DNA of 64,000 bases from Epiperipatus broadwayi (GCA_028023455.1 JAQFVV010000186.1:992001-1056000), one strand, 5' to 3'. Counted from the first letter of the stretch, positions 33,961 to 48,000 are shown. The notes: generated from the sequence alone by a model not told the origin. A program made the numbers and translations.

Positions 33961-35917
33961 TTTTTCAAATCAATTTTCTTTTCATCTTTTCTTCTAAGTT
34001 CACAAAATCTCACAATGGTCCATTTAAAAATAATTACTTCTTCCAATTCAAGCAATCTTCCTTTACTTGAAAATGATTACAATTTTAGGTAGTTTAATTT
34101 TAAGTCACCATTGAATGATATTCTGGATCCACTATCAGCAGATTCTTAACATTCTGGCAACAGCCTCTAGGTGCTATTTTGATTGACAATTTTACAGCAT
34201 CTCGGGCATGAAAGCTTTAATTTAGTTTATCTATATGATTGTAAATATATATAAAAAAATCACTCTCCCACCCTTTCATTCTGCATTCAAGAAAATTTAA
34301 CTGATCTTTCACTTAAGAACAATCACATAATTGAAAAAAAAAAAGATTATGATGTTTCTTGGTCTAAAATTCAAAAATAAAAGATTGTAAACCAATCCAA
34401 AAATAAAAGGGTGTAAACTAACCAAGTTCACTAATGTATGTTGCTAAGCAATACATCCATATTATAACAATTGCAATGACAACAACAAACAAACAAACAA
34501 AAAAAAAAAACCATTAGAAACATGTCCTGTCAGTTCCTTTAATGCCACTAAGTTTCCTTTCAATAAGAAGCAAAATTCCTATTAGATATTTTTCCATTAT
34601 ATTAACTGCATCTAAAACATTCTATCTGAACACATTGAGAGAATAATTTGTGTTCATTGTGACTTAATTTTGCAACAAAATGGTGTCCTGACTCATTTCC
34701 CTCACATAATACTCAAGTTTGTGAATCTTCCATAATCATAATTATAAGATGTATAGGAGACTCAAACCAACATTTAAAATTATGTTTTCATAGCATAATA
34801 CCCAGAAAATTTATGAATGTATACCAAAAAAATCATAGTCTTATGATTAATATGAGAGTGTGGAGAAACATGGATGTTGTCACCGTAGATAATGCCATAT
34901 TCAGAAAGGTAAGGGAAAAACTGGATTCTCTCAGTGAATTGTAATAGGCAACATGCAGTAATCATAACAAAAAATCTGAATGATCAACCCTATCCTAACC
35001 TAGTAATCATTTATAAAAAGCTTTCTCATTTATTGTCTTTCTTCTATTTAATCTATATTGGGCAGTAGTGACGTGGAACAATAGTGACAGTTGATCAAAA
35101 TAATATCAACAGCATACATAAGTTCAAACTGTAGGAAGATAGCAATCATAAACTATTACTAAAGGTATTGTTTGAACATTTTTTGAATATGTGGAATGTT
35201 ATTAATACGAAATATTCAATAAACAATTTTTCTGGAAATATTTATACAGACATAAAAACATAAGTAAAGAATTTCAGCATAAAATTTGCATTCGATATAA
35301 ATAAATTTATATTAGTTAAAAGTAATAAATATATATCAGCGTGAACATTATGTTTGAGGGTTTTTTTCTTTTAAAAAATGCTTTTATTTGTCTGCTATGT
35401 TATAATAATTATTTTGACATTAATTTTTGTATTATTATTTTAAAAAAATTTTTTTTTTAAAAGTTATCAATGTAAACCAGCTAACAGAAAGAGCAAATAG
35501 TTAAAATGTTGACAAAATAACCCATCATCAATCGGAAATAAGTGTTAAACTAGAGTTAATTTTGGGAGTGAATTAATATTACATCATATTTTTTAAATTG
35601 GCAACGATCCCAGACTCTGTTTTTAATATGAAAAAGCAGACACAGATGAAAGCGTCATTTAACAAAGAGATAGCCGCTTTTAAATGCACGAAAATTTTTA
35701 GTTAAAACTTTTTTTTTAAGGTTATATTTTTAGAAACTGCTAAGGAAAATGTGTTGATGTTATTGAGAGCAGACGTTTATTATTGCTTTTTCTTTTCTTG
35801 TAAACACAAATTATGATAATTAGGTATTTGCAGCTCTGAACTAAAATGTTTTTATTAAAATGCATTATCTAATTTTCTTTATACATTTCATAGCATACAT
35901 CTTTACTCTCACTAATA
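33961..35917. other. Intronic sequence, no gene recognised
   Basis: 33961-34160 may hold further decayed 5' sequence of RTE-A. The rest is AT-rich with (caaa)n and poly-A near 34485-34512. I see nothing else. Confidence 0.45.
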
Positions 35918-36335
35918 TCACTCATCTGGAAATAAATATCCGAACTTCCCCTCAGTTTGGTCATCATGATTATATTAGAATATGATCCTTATACCTCATT
36001 GAAGTTAAGCAATTTATCTTAACTTTTCCGGAAGAAACAATGTCTGTACAATTTACACAACTCAAGTAATAGCTTTATAATTATAAATACGTGTTTGTCA
36101 ACCATTGGCGGTCGAGAGGTCAGTGACAGCTGCTTTATAAGCAGTTGTCCCGGGTTAGCGGATTCGCTACCCGGCTGATGCTATGACACATGGGAAAAAA
36201 TTATAAATATATGTACACACAATGCAATCTCATTACTGTTGTAATTTCATCAAACTATTGTCTATAAAACATACATTTATTCTATTGTAAATATATTAAT
36301 ATTTGTAATATAGTTTGTTATTAATAAATTTTTTA
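35918..36335 (+). mobile_element. Retroposon R5 (copy 2), split by SINE-1
   Basis: 35930-36058 matches 32127-32240 (ctcagtttggtcatcatgat, tatattagaatatg, gcaatttatcttaac). 36215-36330 matches 32245-32320 (gtaatttcatcaaact, agtttgttattaataaa). Between them lies a complete SINE-1 with its own duplication. Confidence 0.8.
36094..36198 (+). mobile_element. SINE-1, tRNA-Ala-like (copy 2)
   Basis: Same family as 2548-2649 (ggtcgagaggtcagtgacag, gcagttgtcccgggttagcg, ggctgatgctatgac, A-rich tail). Flanked by aattataaatacgtg (36079-36093) and aattataaatatatg (36199-36213), two mismatches. The anticodon-like loop has drifted to ctttataa. Confidence 0.9.
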
Positions 36336-37119
36336 AAAATAAATTAGTAAATGATGAGCATATCTGCTAGCCCCTTTGTAAGAGTGATGGATAAGTGAGT
36401 TAAAAGTTTCTTCATGAAAGCTCAAATTATTACTTCTGGTGTTCTCAGAATTTCTTGACTGACTAACAATTTTGCATTCAGTCTATGCAACACTAGAGTG
36501 TCTAACTTAAGAGATAATGATTTCTAAATTAAAGCCTCATCCTTCACAGCAACAGAGATCAGATATTATTATGTGAATCCAGAAACTTGCTATAAATAAC
36601 AACAAACATATTAAGAATAATACATATTTATTAATTATACAATATATATATAAATCACTCCAAACAAGAAGAGACTTGTGCGAGGAGTTATTCATAATAG
36701 TTATCAGATTCTAAACTTAGTAGTTGTAACAACAACAAAAAAATAATATGTATACATCGATCACATGCAAAACTTATATACAAAGGTTAATATAAAAAAA
36801 AAAACCCAATAATAAAAAATAAGGCAATATGATAACCAAAATGGCAAATATTTTTTAAATATAGGAAATGAGATAAGAGTTACTTTTACTGAATAAATAG
36901 CCAAAAATAATAATTCTATACTTAAAACCTTAAGAATAAACAATATATAGGATTAATATAATTGTCTTGCACAGAAGTCAGTCTGAGTTTACCAAAAATA
37001 GCACAGTATAATTTTGCAGAGCTCATGATGAGGATAGTGTGTAAACAGTACAGCTATCCTAAATTGTGGCATAAAACAAAATTGATATTAGATAAATTTC
37101 ACTAAGTAATAAACGAGAT

Positions 37120-38340
37120 AATTAATCTAAGCATAACTTAGAATATAGATGAGTGAAATAATTTGACCTATAAACAATAATAACATCCAAATAGCAATAG
37201 TTACCAACAATAATATTATTACCATAAAAATATCATATTCTACTGTAGTGGACCTTATATTTATTACAAATGAAAATATTAAATAAATAAGAAGAATATT
37301 TATATATATAAAAATATCACTTATTTTATTACAATTGATTGTTAGACACTTTACCATAAGCCAGTTATTAATTCAAGCCAAATCCTTATTAAATGCTTAA
37401 GAAGACTATGTAAAATGGCATTACTAGATATAGCTATATCATTAGTTAAACCATAAATTGTTGAGTCCAAAGGCAGAGTAAAAAAAATATGTATATAAAT
37501 AAAAAATAATGAAGGGCTAATTTCATGATTAACCAATACAAAATTACTAACAAACCCATGAATTTTGTTACCTGTTTCTGTGTTTATGTTAACTTTTTAA
37601 CCATGAAGAAAAATGATCTAAAAAACATCCTAACATGGTTTGGTCTGACTTGGGATCAGGGGGTCCCCCAATTGCTTCTGGCACTCGCAAATCTGATGTT
37701 CAACCTTCTTACAAACTCTTAAGCAATAACACCATATGCTTTTTTTTAATCTCAAAAACCAAATGAATATAAACAATGTAGAAGAATTTTATGAGTCAAA
37801 TATATAACTACAATCTTTGGACCATTACCCATTAATGATGCTAAATTGGCACATTTTTAAGAGAAGAGCCCAAAGCATTCTTTCCAGCAACAAAATTAAA
37901 CTAGCATATAGAAATCACTTTATGCATACTCGAGAATATCACCTTATCTTTATCATCTCAAATAACTTAGCAATAACAGAAATGATTGAAATGGGTTTAC
38001 AATTATTAATAGCTAATGTATCATCCTTTTTAAAAATGGACATAATAACACCATAATCAGGAAATATATCAGTGGAGAAAGAGAGACTAAATAAGTACTG
38101 TACACTAAAACTATTATAAAAACATATTATCTTAAGAATTTTAGAAATTAAATTATCTAAAAAAAGTGCACATTAAAAAAAATCATTCTAGTATGATAAA
38201 TGACTATCAAAAACACCCATCCACAATAAAGATTCAGAAACGGACCCAAGTGTCAAATCACTAATAGAAGGCTCCACCTGTGGTATATTCATTAAAAAAT
38301 TTTAAAAATATCAGCAACAAATTTTTCATTAACATATATT
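37120..38340 (-). pseudogene. CR1/Jockey-type LINE remnant
   Basis: On the minus strand, IFPDYGVIMSIFKKDD and NNCKPISIISVIAKLFEMIK (about 37950-38070) match the RT segment FP..WK...V.PI.K.GD...NNYRPIS.L...SK..E. Further along, YGLTNDIAISSNAILHSLLK (within 37351-37536) corresponds to the degraded catalytic box (F.DDTAI). WLMVKCLTINCNKISDIFI corresponds to the WL..NKL.LN..KT.YM.F block. Several stops and frameshifts. The clade is uncertain; it is not RTE-A or RTE-B. Confidence 0.65.
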
Positions 38341-39000
38341 TCTAATATACTATTCTTATTTTTAATAAAATTAATTTGACTAGAGAGGGTTTTAATAATT
38401 TTTCATTTCAGAGAAGTATTTTTATCACTAAGATAAGATTTAATTTCTTATTAAGCCATTTTAAAGGATCAGATTAACACCAGAATATTATTATATACTT
38501 TCTCAAATTTTTCATTTAACTGATTGTTACTCATAAAAGATATGTATTATTACTAAACAATATAATATAATCAGTTATTTTATCAATTAATAAAATACAA
38601 ATATTCTGAAATGGTGTAAAATCATTCTGTATAAAGCTTATTATGGGAGAAAAAGAAAGTAAACATCTTTATGAAGTGACTTAATTTACCCCCATCCTTA
38701 AATGGTCTAGATCTACATTCTATTAATGTATTGTTTAATATTCAAGAAGTTCATTCTTTTAATGTGTTTAATATTCCAAAAATGCTAATTTATCCATGAT
38801 AAACCAATTTTCTTAACTGGAACATAGAACAACTCCTGCAGATAGACCACCACCAATACCTAATTTTTTGATATTGCTTATATTATGTATGGTAAGATAA
38901 TTTTCTTCACCAAAGCATACAATCAATCTTGCAAAGAGACTATCACCTATGTTTTTCTGAAGGTTTGTGATGATAGTGTTCTAGCTAGATTTTTACATTG

Positions 39001-39228
39001 GACTAATTCCATCATCTAATATGAGTATTGAATGTCTTCAGAAAAATTTAACTTTATTTATATATTCCAAATACCTTCAACTGTTAGTAATAGCACATCA
39101 AACAGGTTAATATATGCACAATGTTTCAAGAGGTGTTATTCTCCCCTCTTCTTCAGGTGTTGCTGGCCTGACCAGTGACAGTACTAACATGGGATTTGAA
39201 CCTGGACCCTTAAATTCTTGAATATTGT
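39001..39228 (-). mobile_element. SINE-2 copy, tRNA head lost
   Basis: Minus strand: attcaagaatttaagggtcc, B-box-like ggttcaaatccca, gtactgtcactggtcaggcc, agcaacacctgaagaagagg, then the 3' part shared with 4077-4325. The A-box half of the tRNA head is missing. Confidence 0.75.
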
Positions 39229-42200
39229 TTAATTTTCTGACATCTTTTTTGAGAACTTGTCAAAACAAAGAAAATGTATATACATCATCACAAGGAAACA
39301 TACATATTGGAAGATATTTGGACTACTCTATCCTAACCCTCCAACACCCTAACTCTCTGGTGCTTAACATACAAATTTAGAAATTGCTCTCCTGAGCCCA
39401 ATTTTGACTTTTTTTTTCCTAACTCTATTAGTGATTTTATCCTAATAAAGAATTTTCATGTTGATTATGCCATAGAAAGAATGAAATAGTTCATTTTCTG
39501 AATACATATTCAAAACTTGCATGACTTCAGTAAACAGATGTCTATAAAAACAATAATATAAGAAGGGATCTTTCTCAATCATTTGAATTTGATCAAGGTA
39601 CCCTGCTACTTTCATAAAAAATTAAAACAACTACAATTAAAAAAGAAAAAAAAATCCCCGGACATTTTGCCTGTTATTTGGTTTCTAATAAAACAGCAGT
39701 CAATCCTCTAATCTTTGAATTCAAAATGAAGGTAATATACAGATCCTCCAAAACAAGAAACAATATATTACACAGACCTGTTCAATTCATCTCATAGGTC
39801 CTATCTTTTTATGTGTAGTATATTCTGATTTAATATCTGTACTACTTCAAAGAATATAAATTTATTACGCTTATTTTTATAATATTTTAGTTTAATATTA
39901 ATCAATTTGTCTCATCTTTGTACATTTTTGTTTTCCTATTTTTTTTTTCAATATAATAGATAATTTGGTTCATTATATATGAGTTTCAATAAAGTTCCCC
40001 TGAAACATAATGATAACAATAATAATAGTTATTTACACAATCACAATATCTTTATGCTTACATAATGCTGTGTATTCGAATTGCAAGCATTCTGAATACC
40101 AACAAACAAAATAATAAATAATATGAATAGCAAATAGTCTGCTACACTCCACAACACAAATATCTCTATAGTTCCCCATGGTTCATTTTCCCTGACACCT
40201 TTTAAGACTAGCTGCTTTCAAACAGTTACCACTGGCCCCAGTCCAATTCAACTGCATGTGAACATATCTGGCTTCATTGTAGAGAACTGTGACTGTCACT
40301 ATGAGCTTCTTTTAGCTACAATTACTTCCGTCTCTCTGCAATTGTCTGCTTGATAAACTCACTGGAAATCCAACAGAAAATCAACTCTTCATATCTAGCT
40401 GCTATCCAGACAGCTTCCTTTGGCTTCAGTCTCCCAAAACTCTTTGGGCCTATTTGAGCTGCTGCCCGTGAACACATTTTCACTGACAACGATGCACACT
40501 TACTGTAGCCACTTACATCTCTCTTCAAAATGAACCGGGAGAATGAATATGCACCTTGTTGATTACTCTATTTATAGTTTTTAATTCTTAACACAATTAA
40601 TTAGGTCTATAACTAATTAATTGGTGTCTTAGAAAATTCATTTCCATATAAGGCAATTTATAGTCTATTCCATTAATTAATTAGTCTCTTATCAAGAAAC
40701 CTTTGTAATCAGCAAATATTTCTTGGAATATATCAATTGCAATGTTCTTATTGCAATTAATGTAAATTTAACACTTATCCACTTATCCATAAGCAATCTA
40801 AAATATATTTCTACTTTTTCTGGAGTGCACAAACTTATACTAATGTAAATATAAATATTTTTACAAATTAAACAAGTAGCAATTTTTTTTTCCACACAAG
40901 AGTGCCACCTAGTGTAATTATTATTATTTCTTGTAGAAAAAAAAGGTGAAATAAAGTGAATGTTAATACTTGGCTACAAATATATCAGTTTTCTGAATCC
41001 ACCATCGTTTTTCTTTGCTCTCAAATTCAATGTCATTAAAATATATGTAATGGATATACAGATTCAACATTTCTTGAGCTGCTGCCCTACCTCCATCACT
41101 GACAAATGACATGTTTTTCCACATTGAAAAAACATTTATGAAAAGAATATATAAAGGTGCATACAGGTATCATAATCCATTTATTCATTACCCAAACACT
41201 GTATATGCATATACACCCAAAATTTAAATGAAATTAAGCAAAATCTCTCCGATGCTATGTATAAACAATACTCATACGTCAATAATGCAAAGAATAATAG
41301 AGTGATACCAAAATGGAAGTTTTATATTTATTTTATAAATATAAATATGCATACCTTAACAAATATAAACAGAAGTAATCAAAACCACTGGAAGCTATAT
41401 ATGAACTTATTATCATTGCTTTAAACTTTAATTTACTTAATCTCTTCATAGATGTTTCCCAAGACCAATTAGAATATTCATAGCCATGTGCAATCACAAA
41501 AAAAAAAATACCTCTGTGCTTTTTATTTTAAAACATTGATTGATGTATGATTATTGTTCATTCATAGACTCAGAATGGTTTGATTACATCCATTTAAATT
41601 TTATACACATTTATCCAAGTGGACACTCTTTTAAGGCAAAGGCTACTTATAACTTTCTCCAGATGGCAAAGTCCACCACTTATATGTTACAAGCATGGTT
41701 TTAAAATATTTTTCAATGTTTCCTTTTTTGGAAAATGACACATTTTCATGACATACATAATATACACATTTCACATTCATCATTGCATAGAAAGACTGTT
41801 TGTTCCTGTTCTGTATTAAGATTCTATGTAGACATTACACTCATTTTTTAAAATACAGTAAAAGACTAATTTTTCACGATAGAGTACTTAAATCTGCACA
41901 TTTGTTGCAAAATAAACATGGTCTGCAACTAAATGAACATATTTCATGCTTCTGGTTGCATCTTTATATTATGCAGTATTTATGTGGATGAATTTGTAAT
42001 CGAATGAAGGTGAATGTGTCATCTAATCCATTCTTTGACAATATTTGCCTCGATTAAGAAGAGCTAATTCTCACCTGTAGTAATCATACATGTGTGAAAA
42101 ATATATTTATATATTTCTTTTAGGTATCTAAATTTAATGTAATGTAGCATTGGTTAATTCAGGTAGTCACTCCAAAATTTCTTGTTAATTCATGGGCAGA

Positions 42201-42424
42201 CCATGATCAACATCTTGACTGCTCCTGCATTAAGCTATCAATATGATACACACATACATTTTAAAATTAATTTGTTTATTACTGAATAATGTTGCGATAA
42301 TTAAATTTTCAAAATTATAATTCTAAATAAATTAATTCCATAAACAATGACATTCAATACATATAAACAGATTGAGTTTTGCCACATAGCTGTTGAAAAT
42401 TGAATATATATAGCTCTTTGAAAA
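39229..42424. other. Intronic sequence, one GC-richer patch
   Basis: Mostly AT-rich with nothing recognised. About 40180-40545 is clearly less AT-rich than its surroundings, and the minus strand there has a 68-codon frame at 40322-40528 (MKRDVSGYSKCASLSVKMCS onward). It has no known motif, no partner copy and no convincing splice borders. It could be a fragment of an LTR or other element. Confidence 0.4.
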
Positions 42425-42994
42425 GTAGCACTCTTTATACATCAGCACCACCAAATGCAAGTCTCAGTAATCAATGAAGAAGGTTTGTGCATAAAATCAT
42501 TATCTAGTGCCTATTCATCCATATCCCCAGACTAGTTTCTAGCTTGTGGCTTTCATCAGTGAGGAGCCTTGGATTTGAGAGCACCAAGCCTAGATCTTAA
42601 TATTTAATGAAACTATAGCAACTACCTTTTAGCTATTTATTAATTGCAAAGCTAGGAGCCCAAGATGAAAACACAATAATGTTTTAAATTCAAGCTTATT
42701 TACTTATATAGTCATATATATCTAAATTCAGTTCAGTATCTATATATTTTAGTGTCTTGCATTTTTCAAAAACCACAGTCACCATTATTCCATAGCCAGA
42801 ATAGGTATAAAATAATCTAAGTACAGTATTCTCAAATCCAAAATTCCTCAGTGATGAAAGCCACAAGCTAGAAACTAGTCTGGGGTTGTTGGATGAGTTG
42901 GCAATAGATAGAGATTTTATGCACAAATCTTCTTGCATCCATTGTTTTCCGGTGCTTGCATTTGGTAGCACTAATGTATGGAGAGTTAGCTACT
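42425..42994. mobile_element. Foldback MITE F1, diverged long copy
   Basis: The left arm agcactctttatacatcagc and the right end gcactaatgtatggagagtt are inverted partners. Inner words agtttctagcttgtggcttt and agccacaagctagaaactag are exact complements. About 570 bp, with more loop sequence than the copy at 10.3 kb. Confidence 0.8.
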
Positions 42995-43789
42995 CTTATT
43001 ATTAACATATGTAAGCATATGAAAAGGTGTTCATGTGGCTTTGAAAAGTTTACATCATGCCAATTTGTTTAATTATAAATAAATTGTAGCAGGTGATAAG
43101 TCTATTGATGGAGTCCATAGGTGGATGATAGTGAAATGATGTTGAAAACAAATAAACAGTGCCCAATTATAAGTACATTGTAAGACAGGATGCTAGTTTA
43201 TCGCAGGATAGTTACTTTGACTTTGTCTTTTCTTTCTTTAGTCATTTCTCAGTAAAAGGCATGACTGTTTAGCATCTCATGCCATTAGCCATATTCAATA
43301 TTAACTGTAGTAATTGTATCGAGTGCCTTTTCAACCATATTTCCATTCTTTAACTATATGTGTAGTATTTCTAACTGTAATAACTTTTGTCTTCAATTTT
43401 TATTACCTTTAATTTAAATCCTCAAAAATTAAAAAAGCAACGATAAAGACAGGCTTAGTAAGTTAGCAGTTTTTAGTTACGATGTTTGTTCAAGATAGTA
43501 CACTAATTAATGGATCTGTTTGGAACTAAATTTGAGACCGATGTTTTGGCTGGCAATGATTCTATATTTAGGCAATCAGTCCTATTTAGAAATCTCTCTA
43601 TCTATAATGAAAGTGGGAGAGGCCTACAAAATTTTGACTAGGAATGGCTTCTCTCACATAATCTGCTTAGGTAATTGTATCTACGAGATTCTTCATTATG
43701 GCAAGAGAAATAATAATATCAGTAGAAGTAAAAAAGCAGGAAGCAGTCATAGTATTAGAGATAAATCTTCCTAAATATTAATATGCAAA

Positions 43790-46700
43790 TTTTACCTGAT
43801 GCAAACTCTTCAAGATCAGAACGAAAGATTGCAATGGTGACTACGGAGTTGTTTAAGATTTAAATTCAAAATTGTTTCTCTTAGTGAAACTAATCTTGCA
43901 GTGAAAAAAAAATTAATAGAACAAGCAAATGCTTACAGTTCCTTATTTTATCAGTGAAAGGCTAATGGTTTTAAATTTGCCTTGCCTATGCTTCAACCTC
44001 AGATTTAGAGAAATTCAAAAGAAAAAGCTGTAGATAAGTATTATTATAGCACTAACATTAGAAGATCAAATCTTACTTCTTGGAGACTTTAATGCATATG
44101 TTGTTACAAATAGTAGACTTTGGCCAAAGGTTGTTGGAAATGAGGGTATTGGTATTATAAATTCAAATGGTCTGTTGTTATTAAGTTTTTTCACAATACA
44201 TTATTAGCTATAAAAAAAAAACACTTGGTTTAAACAGAAAAACCATTATGAAAGAACTTTGATGATCCAAACTCAAAATAATGGTCTTTAATCCATTATT
44301 ATTTTAGTTAGAAAATAAATGACAAGAAGTTTACATTATGTAAGCCTTCATAAATGCAGATTGCTGGATGAATTATAACTTAGTATGTTCCAAGACTAAA
44401 TTGATAGATAGATTATTCCAATCATATTAACATGAAAATGATGATGTTCCTTTTTAATATCTTCTTCTATATGTATTAAATTTCAATAGCTAATAAACAC
44501 TAAAATTGCTAATTTGAATCATCAGGACTCACCATTACTGAAATATGGAATTTACTTAAGAAGTATATTATGGATAAAGATAAATCTAATTTTGAGTTCA
44601 CTAAAAAAGGACATATGATCATATTGAGATTGAATGTGGAACTTCATAATAAATATAGAAATCTGAAGATTAACAAGAAATCTCAAATATGATTACTGGA
44701 TTAGAATTGCAAAGAAAATATAAACATTTGCTGATTATGGTCACCTTTTAGATCATTTTTTTGATTAACTGAAGAAATCTGACAATGGTATTTTCTTATA
44801 TGATGATAATATTTTGAGTAGGGGAGGAAGATTATTTTGATCATCTTTTGAATAAAGATATTATAATGATGACTTTTAATGATATATCCATTTAATCCAT
44901 TTCTTTAGCTTAGTAAAATGAAAACAGTTTTTTATAATCTTAAAAATGAAAAAGCTACATTTCCTGGTAAATTCCTTGAAAAGTTTTAAAATATAATGGT
45001 GATATATTAGTTTCAATTAATATTGGAATTTTTTTAGGAATATATGGTCTCTTGAAGTTATGCTGCTTGATATTCTTCGCATAGTTTCAACTTTTAATTT
45101 TGACCACAATAGAAAAGACAGTCATTGTCATGGAATATTATTATTATCCACTATTGCAAAGATACTTTTAAGTATTTTGCTGAATAGGTTGCTTTTAAAT
45201 GTAGCCAAATGATTACCAGAGACTCAATTGTGGTTTTACAGAATCAAAAATTGTAAATATGGTTGTTGTCACCAGGCAAATGCAAAAAAAAAAAAAATGA
45301 TTATCCATTCCTTTTATTTTTGATTAAATTATATGACACAATTAATTGAACAAGTTTATGGCAATGTTTGAAATTAGTTGGTTGTTCACCAAAAATTAGT
45401 TGCATTATATGATCCCTATAGAAAAGACAGTCATTGTCATGGAATATTATTATTATCCACTATTGCAAAGATACTTTTAAGTATTTTGCTGAATAGGTTG
45501 CTTTTAAATGTAGCCAAATGATTACCAGAGACTCAATTGTGGTTTTACAGAATCAAAAATTGTAAATATGGTTGTTGTCACCAGGCAAATGCAAAAAAAA
45601 AAAAAAATGATTATCCGTTCTTTTTATTTTTGATCAAATTATATGACACAATTAATTGAACAAGTTTATGGCAATGTTTGAAATTAGTTGGTTGTTCACC
45701 AAAAATTAGTTGCACTAGATGATCCCTACATGATGGAATGAGATGAAGTGTTATTTTACCAGTGGAAAATCTAGGCCATTTGAAGTAAAAACTGGTGTTA
45801 TAAATGTATTTGTGCTAAGATTGTTTTCAAATATTTATCAAAATGATTGTTGGAACTGTTTATAAGCAGCTTATTGAATCAATGATCAAGATGAGTATAG
45901 ATTTGATTTGAATCAATTAAAAGTAAAACAAAAATTTCACTTTGGATTCTAGATTTGCATTATTTGACACTTCAAAATATAATATTTTGAATATTAATGT
46001 TTAAAAAACTAAAAATCTTTATCAGTCAGTGAAAGAAGAAGGTTCTCTCAGTAACTCCTAGTCTGGATAATTATCAGCTTAAAAATGTAATCTAATTGAG
46101 TTTTATGAATAGAAAGATGGATTTAAGTGCTAGGTGCAACACAGGTTTCAATGTGCTATTGTTTCTGCTTTTAAAAATTAAAAGCTATGAAATGTCATTT
46201 CAGGAAAATAACTACTGCAACTAAATTAACTGTACATAAAACTGTAATTTGGCCTAATTTATAGTGTGGAAATGAGGCGTAGACACCCTACTGACACAAC
46301 ATACAAAGTATTAGAAAAATTTCATCTAAGAATGCTCGGTAAAATTTTAAAATACAATATCAAGATCACACAATCAATCAATATATCACAACAGAATCCA
46401 CTATTTCAAAATCATATCATCAATGGACTAAATATGCAATCACATGTCATCATTAAAGAGTCTCTTACAGTGAATTTAAGCAGGATTTTCATGGGAAAGG
46501 TAAACTCTGTTTATATTATAAGGATCAAGATATTCTAAAAAAAAATACAATGTTGATAGTTTTCATTGGAATAATATGGCAGAGCACAGACTATATTGGA
46601 AAGCAACAATTAGACATGGTGTTTAAATATTTCAGAAAGAAAAGCTTTCCATAGAAAAATTTAGAAAACTAATAAAAAATGGAGTAGCTCATTCCATATT

Positions 46701-46860
46701 TTGACATACCAGTGGGTCACAAATTAGTTTGCACAGTCTTTGTAAAACTTATCTTTAGTATTTTTTTGTTTTCTTTTACTATCGTGGAGTTGGAATGGCA
46801 TACTCATTTGTGTGTTGATGATCCAAAATGGATGCAGAATCATCATCGATAACAAGTAGT
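43790..46860 (+). pseudogene. RTE-B retrotransposon, near full length but decayed
   Basis: Longest LINE remnant in the window. Order: endonuclease start (VSLSETNLA-like, about 43870), endonuclease core LLGDFNAYVVTNSRLWPKVV and INSNGLLLLSFF (44070-44200), HTWFKQKNHYERT (about 44220), RT start YNLKNEKATFPGKF (about 44935), HGILLLSTIAKILLSILLNR (about 45130-45190), PFEVKTGVINVF (block B, about 45775), then the KLTVHKTVIWPNL segment. A C-terminal WKATIRHGV and a degraded finger (LHSLCKTY) close it. Every block is in a broken frame. Contains a 309-bp tandem duplication. Antisense to the CYTH gene. Confidence 0.8.
45111..45729. repeat. 309-bp tandem duplication inside RTE-B
   Basis: 45111-45419 and 45420-45729 are direct copies starting agaaaagacagtcattgtca. 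They differ at only a few positions (for example attccttttattt against gttctttttattt) and by one base in the poly-A run. The duplication arose after the element had already lost its frame. Confidence 0.95.
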
Positions 46861-47024
46861 TTACTGTGTCACATTTTTTTAACAAATGAAAATGAGTATA
46901 ATAATAATTCCCAAGAAATATTCACATGGCAGAAGACCGAAAAACTCGTAACTGGGTATACTTGGATATCATCTTTTACAATTTTTTTGCATTTATGTAA
47001 GTAGAGAATTAACTGTACAGTATC

Positions 47025-47255
47025 ATATATATATACTTAAGCTAGATGTAATTAGAGGACATTTGAATTCAGACTTTCAAGTTCTCTTCAGTCATCCACC
47101 TATCTTATACAACCAATACATATGCACACAGACGTGTGAAAAAGAGAAATGATCTCCAGGGTATGTATCACGTGTTTGAAGAGCACTCATGGGCTGATCC
47201 AGATCATCATCTCTGAAACATACATATAATCAGTGCTCAGTTTTGCTAACTTAAT
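47025..47255 (-). mobile_element. Repeat X, inverted single repeat
   Basis: Minus-oriented copy of the repeat unit (ctagatgtaattagaggaca, tcagactttcaagttctctt, atcatcatctctgaaacata). It is the inverse of the unit that follows at 47256, so the two form a 470-bp foldback centred near 47250. Confidence 0.75.
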
Positions 47256-47940
47256 ATAAACTGATAGCACTGATTATATGTTCGTGAGGGAGATGATGAT
47301 CTGAATCAACTTATGAGTACTGGTTCAGCACAAAATACATCATATGTTGGAGATCGTTTATCTTTTTTACATGTATGTGGTCATGTGTATCAATTGTATA
47401 AGATAAAACGAATAGCTGTAGGGAGCTTGAAGTCTGGTTCAAATCCCCTCTAATTACATCCAAAGTTCAATATATACATTATACTTGTATTCAAATATTA
47501 CAGATTCAGTTCTGCCCATCCCTCTTCTGTATATTCCAATGGACATATTAAGGTCCTATATATATGAGGAGTCAGAGTGACTTAAAGTAGGACAACAATA
47601 TTGGCATCAACAAGGCTTTGAGCATTCCAAACATCAGATTTTAATAATATGGATTACTGAAGAGTTGAAGGATGAAGAAGATCGAAATCTGTCCATTAAA
47701 GTTTGAAGATTTGCTATCTTAATATAAACTGAGCACTGATTATATATGTGAGTGGGAGATGATAATCTGGACTTGTTGATGAGTGCTGGTTCAGTACAAA
47801 ATGCATATACTGGAGATTATTTAACTTTTTCATATGTATGTGGTCATATGAATTGGTTGTATAAGATGGAGTGGATAACTGAAAGAAGCTTGAAAGTCTG
47901 GGTTCAAATTCTTTCTAATTATATAAGTACTGCTTGCATG
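47256..47940 (+). mobile_element. Repeat X, repeat-spacer-repeat unit (locus 2)
   Basis: First repeat 47256-47495, with B-box-like ggttcaaatcccctc near 47440. Spacer about 47496-47730, matching the spacer at 8455-8670 in inverted orientation (cccatccctcttctgtatat). Second repeat about 47731-47925, with ctgggttcaaattctttcta. The structure equals locus 1 and locus 3. Confidence 0.75.
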
Positions 47941-47998
47941 TATTGGTATTATTTAAGTAGTAGATTGCCAGCATCTACAGATATTACTTAAAAAGAGA

Positions 47999-48000
47999 AA

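Noticed and set aside
37525-37722. 65-codon plus frame
   Set aside because: It overlaps the minus-strand LINE remnant and has no motif of its own.
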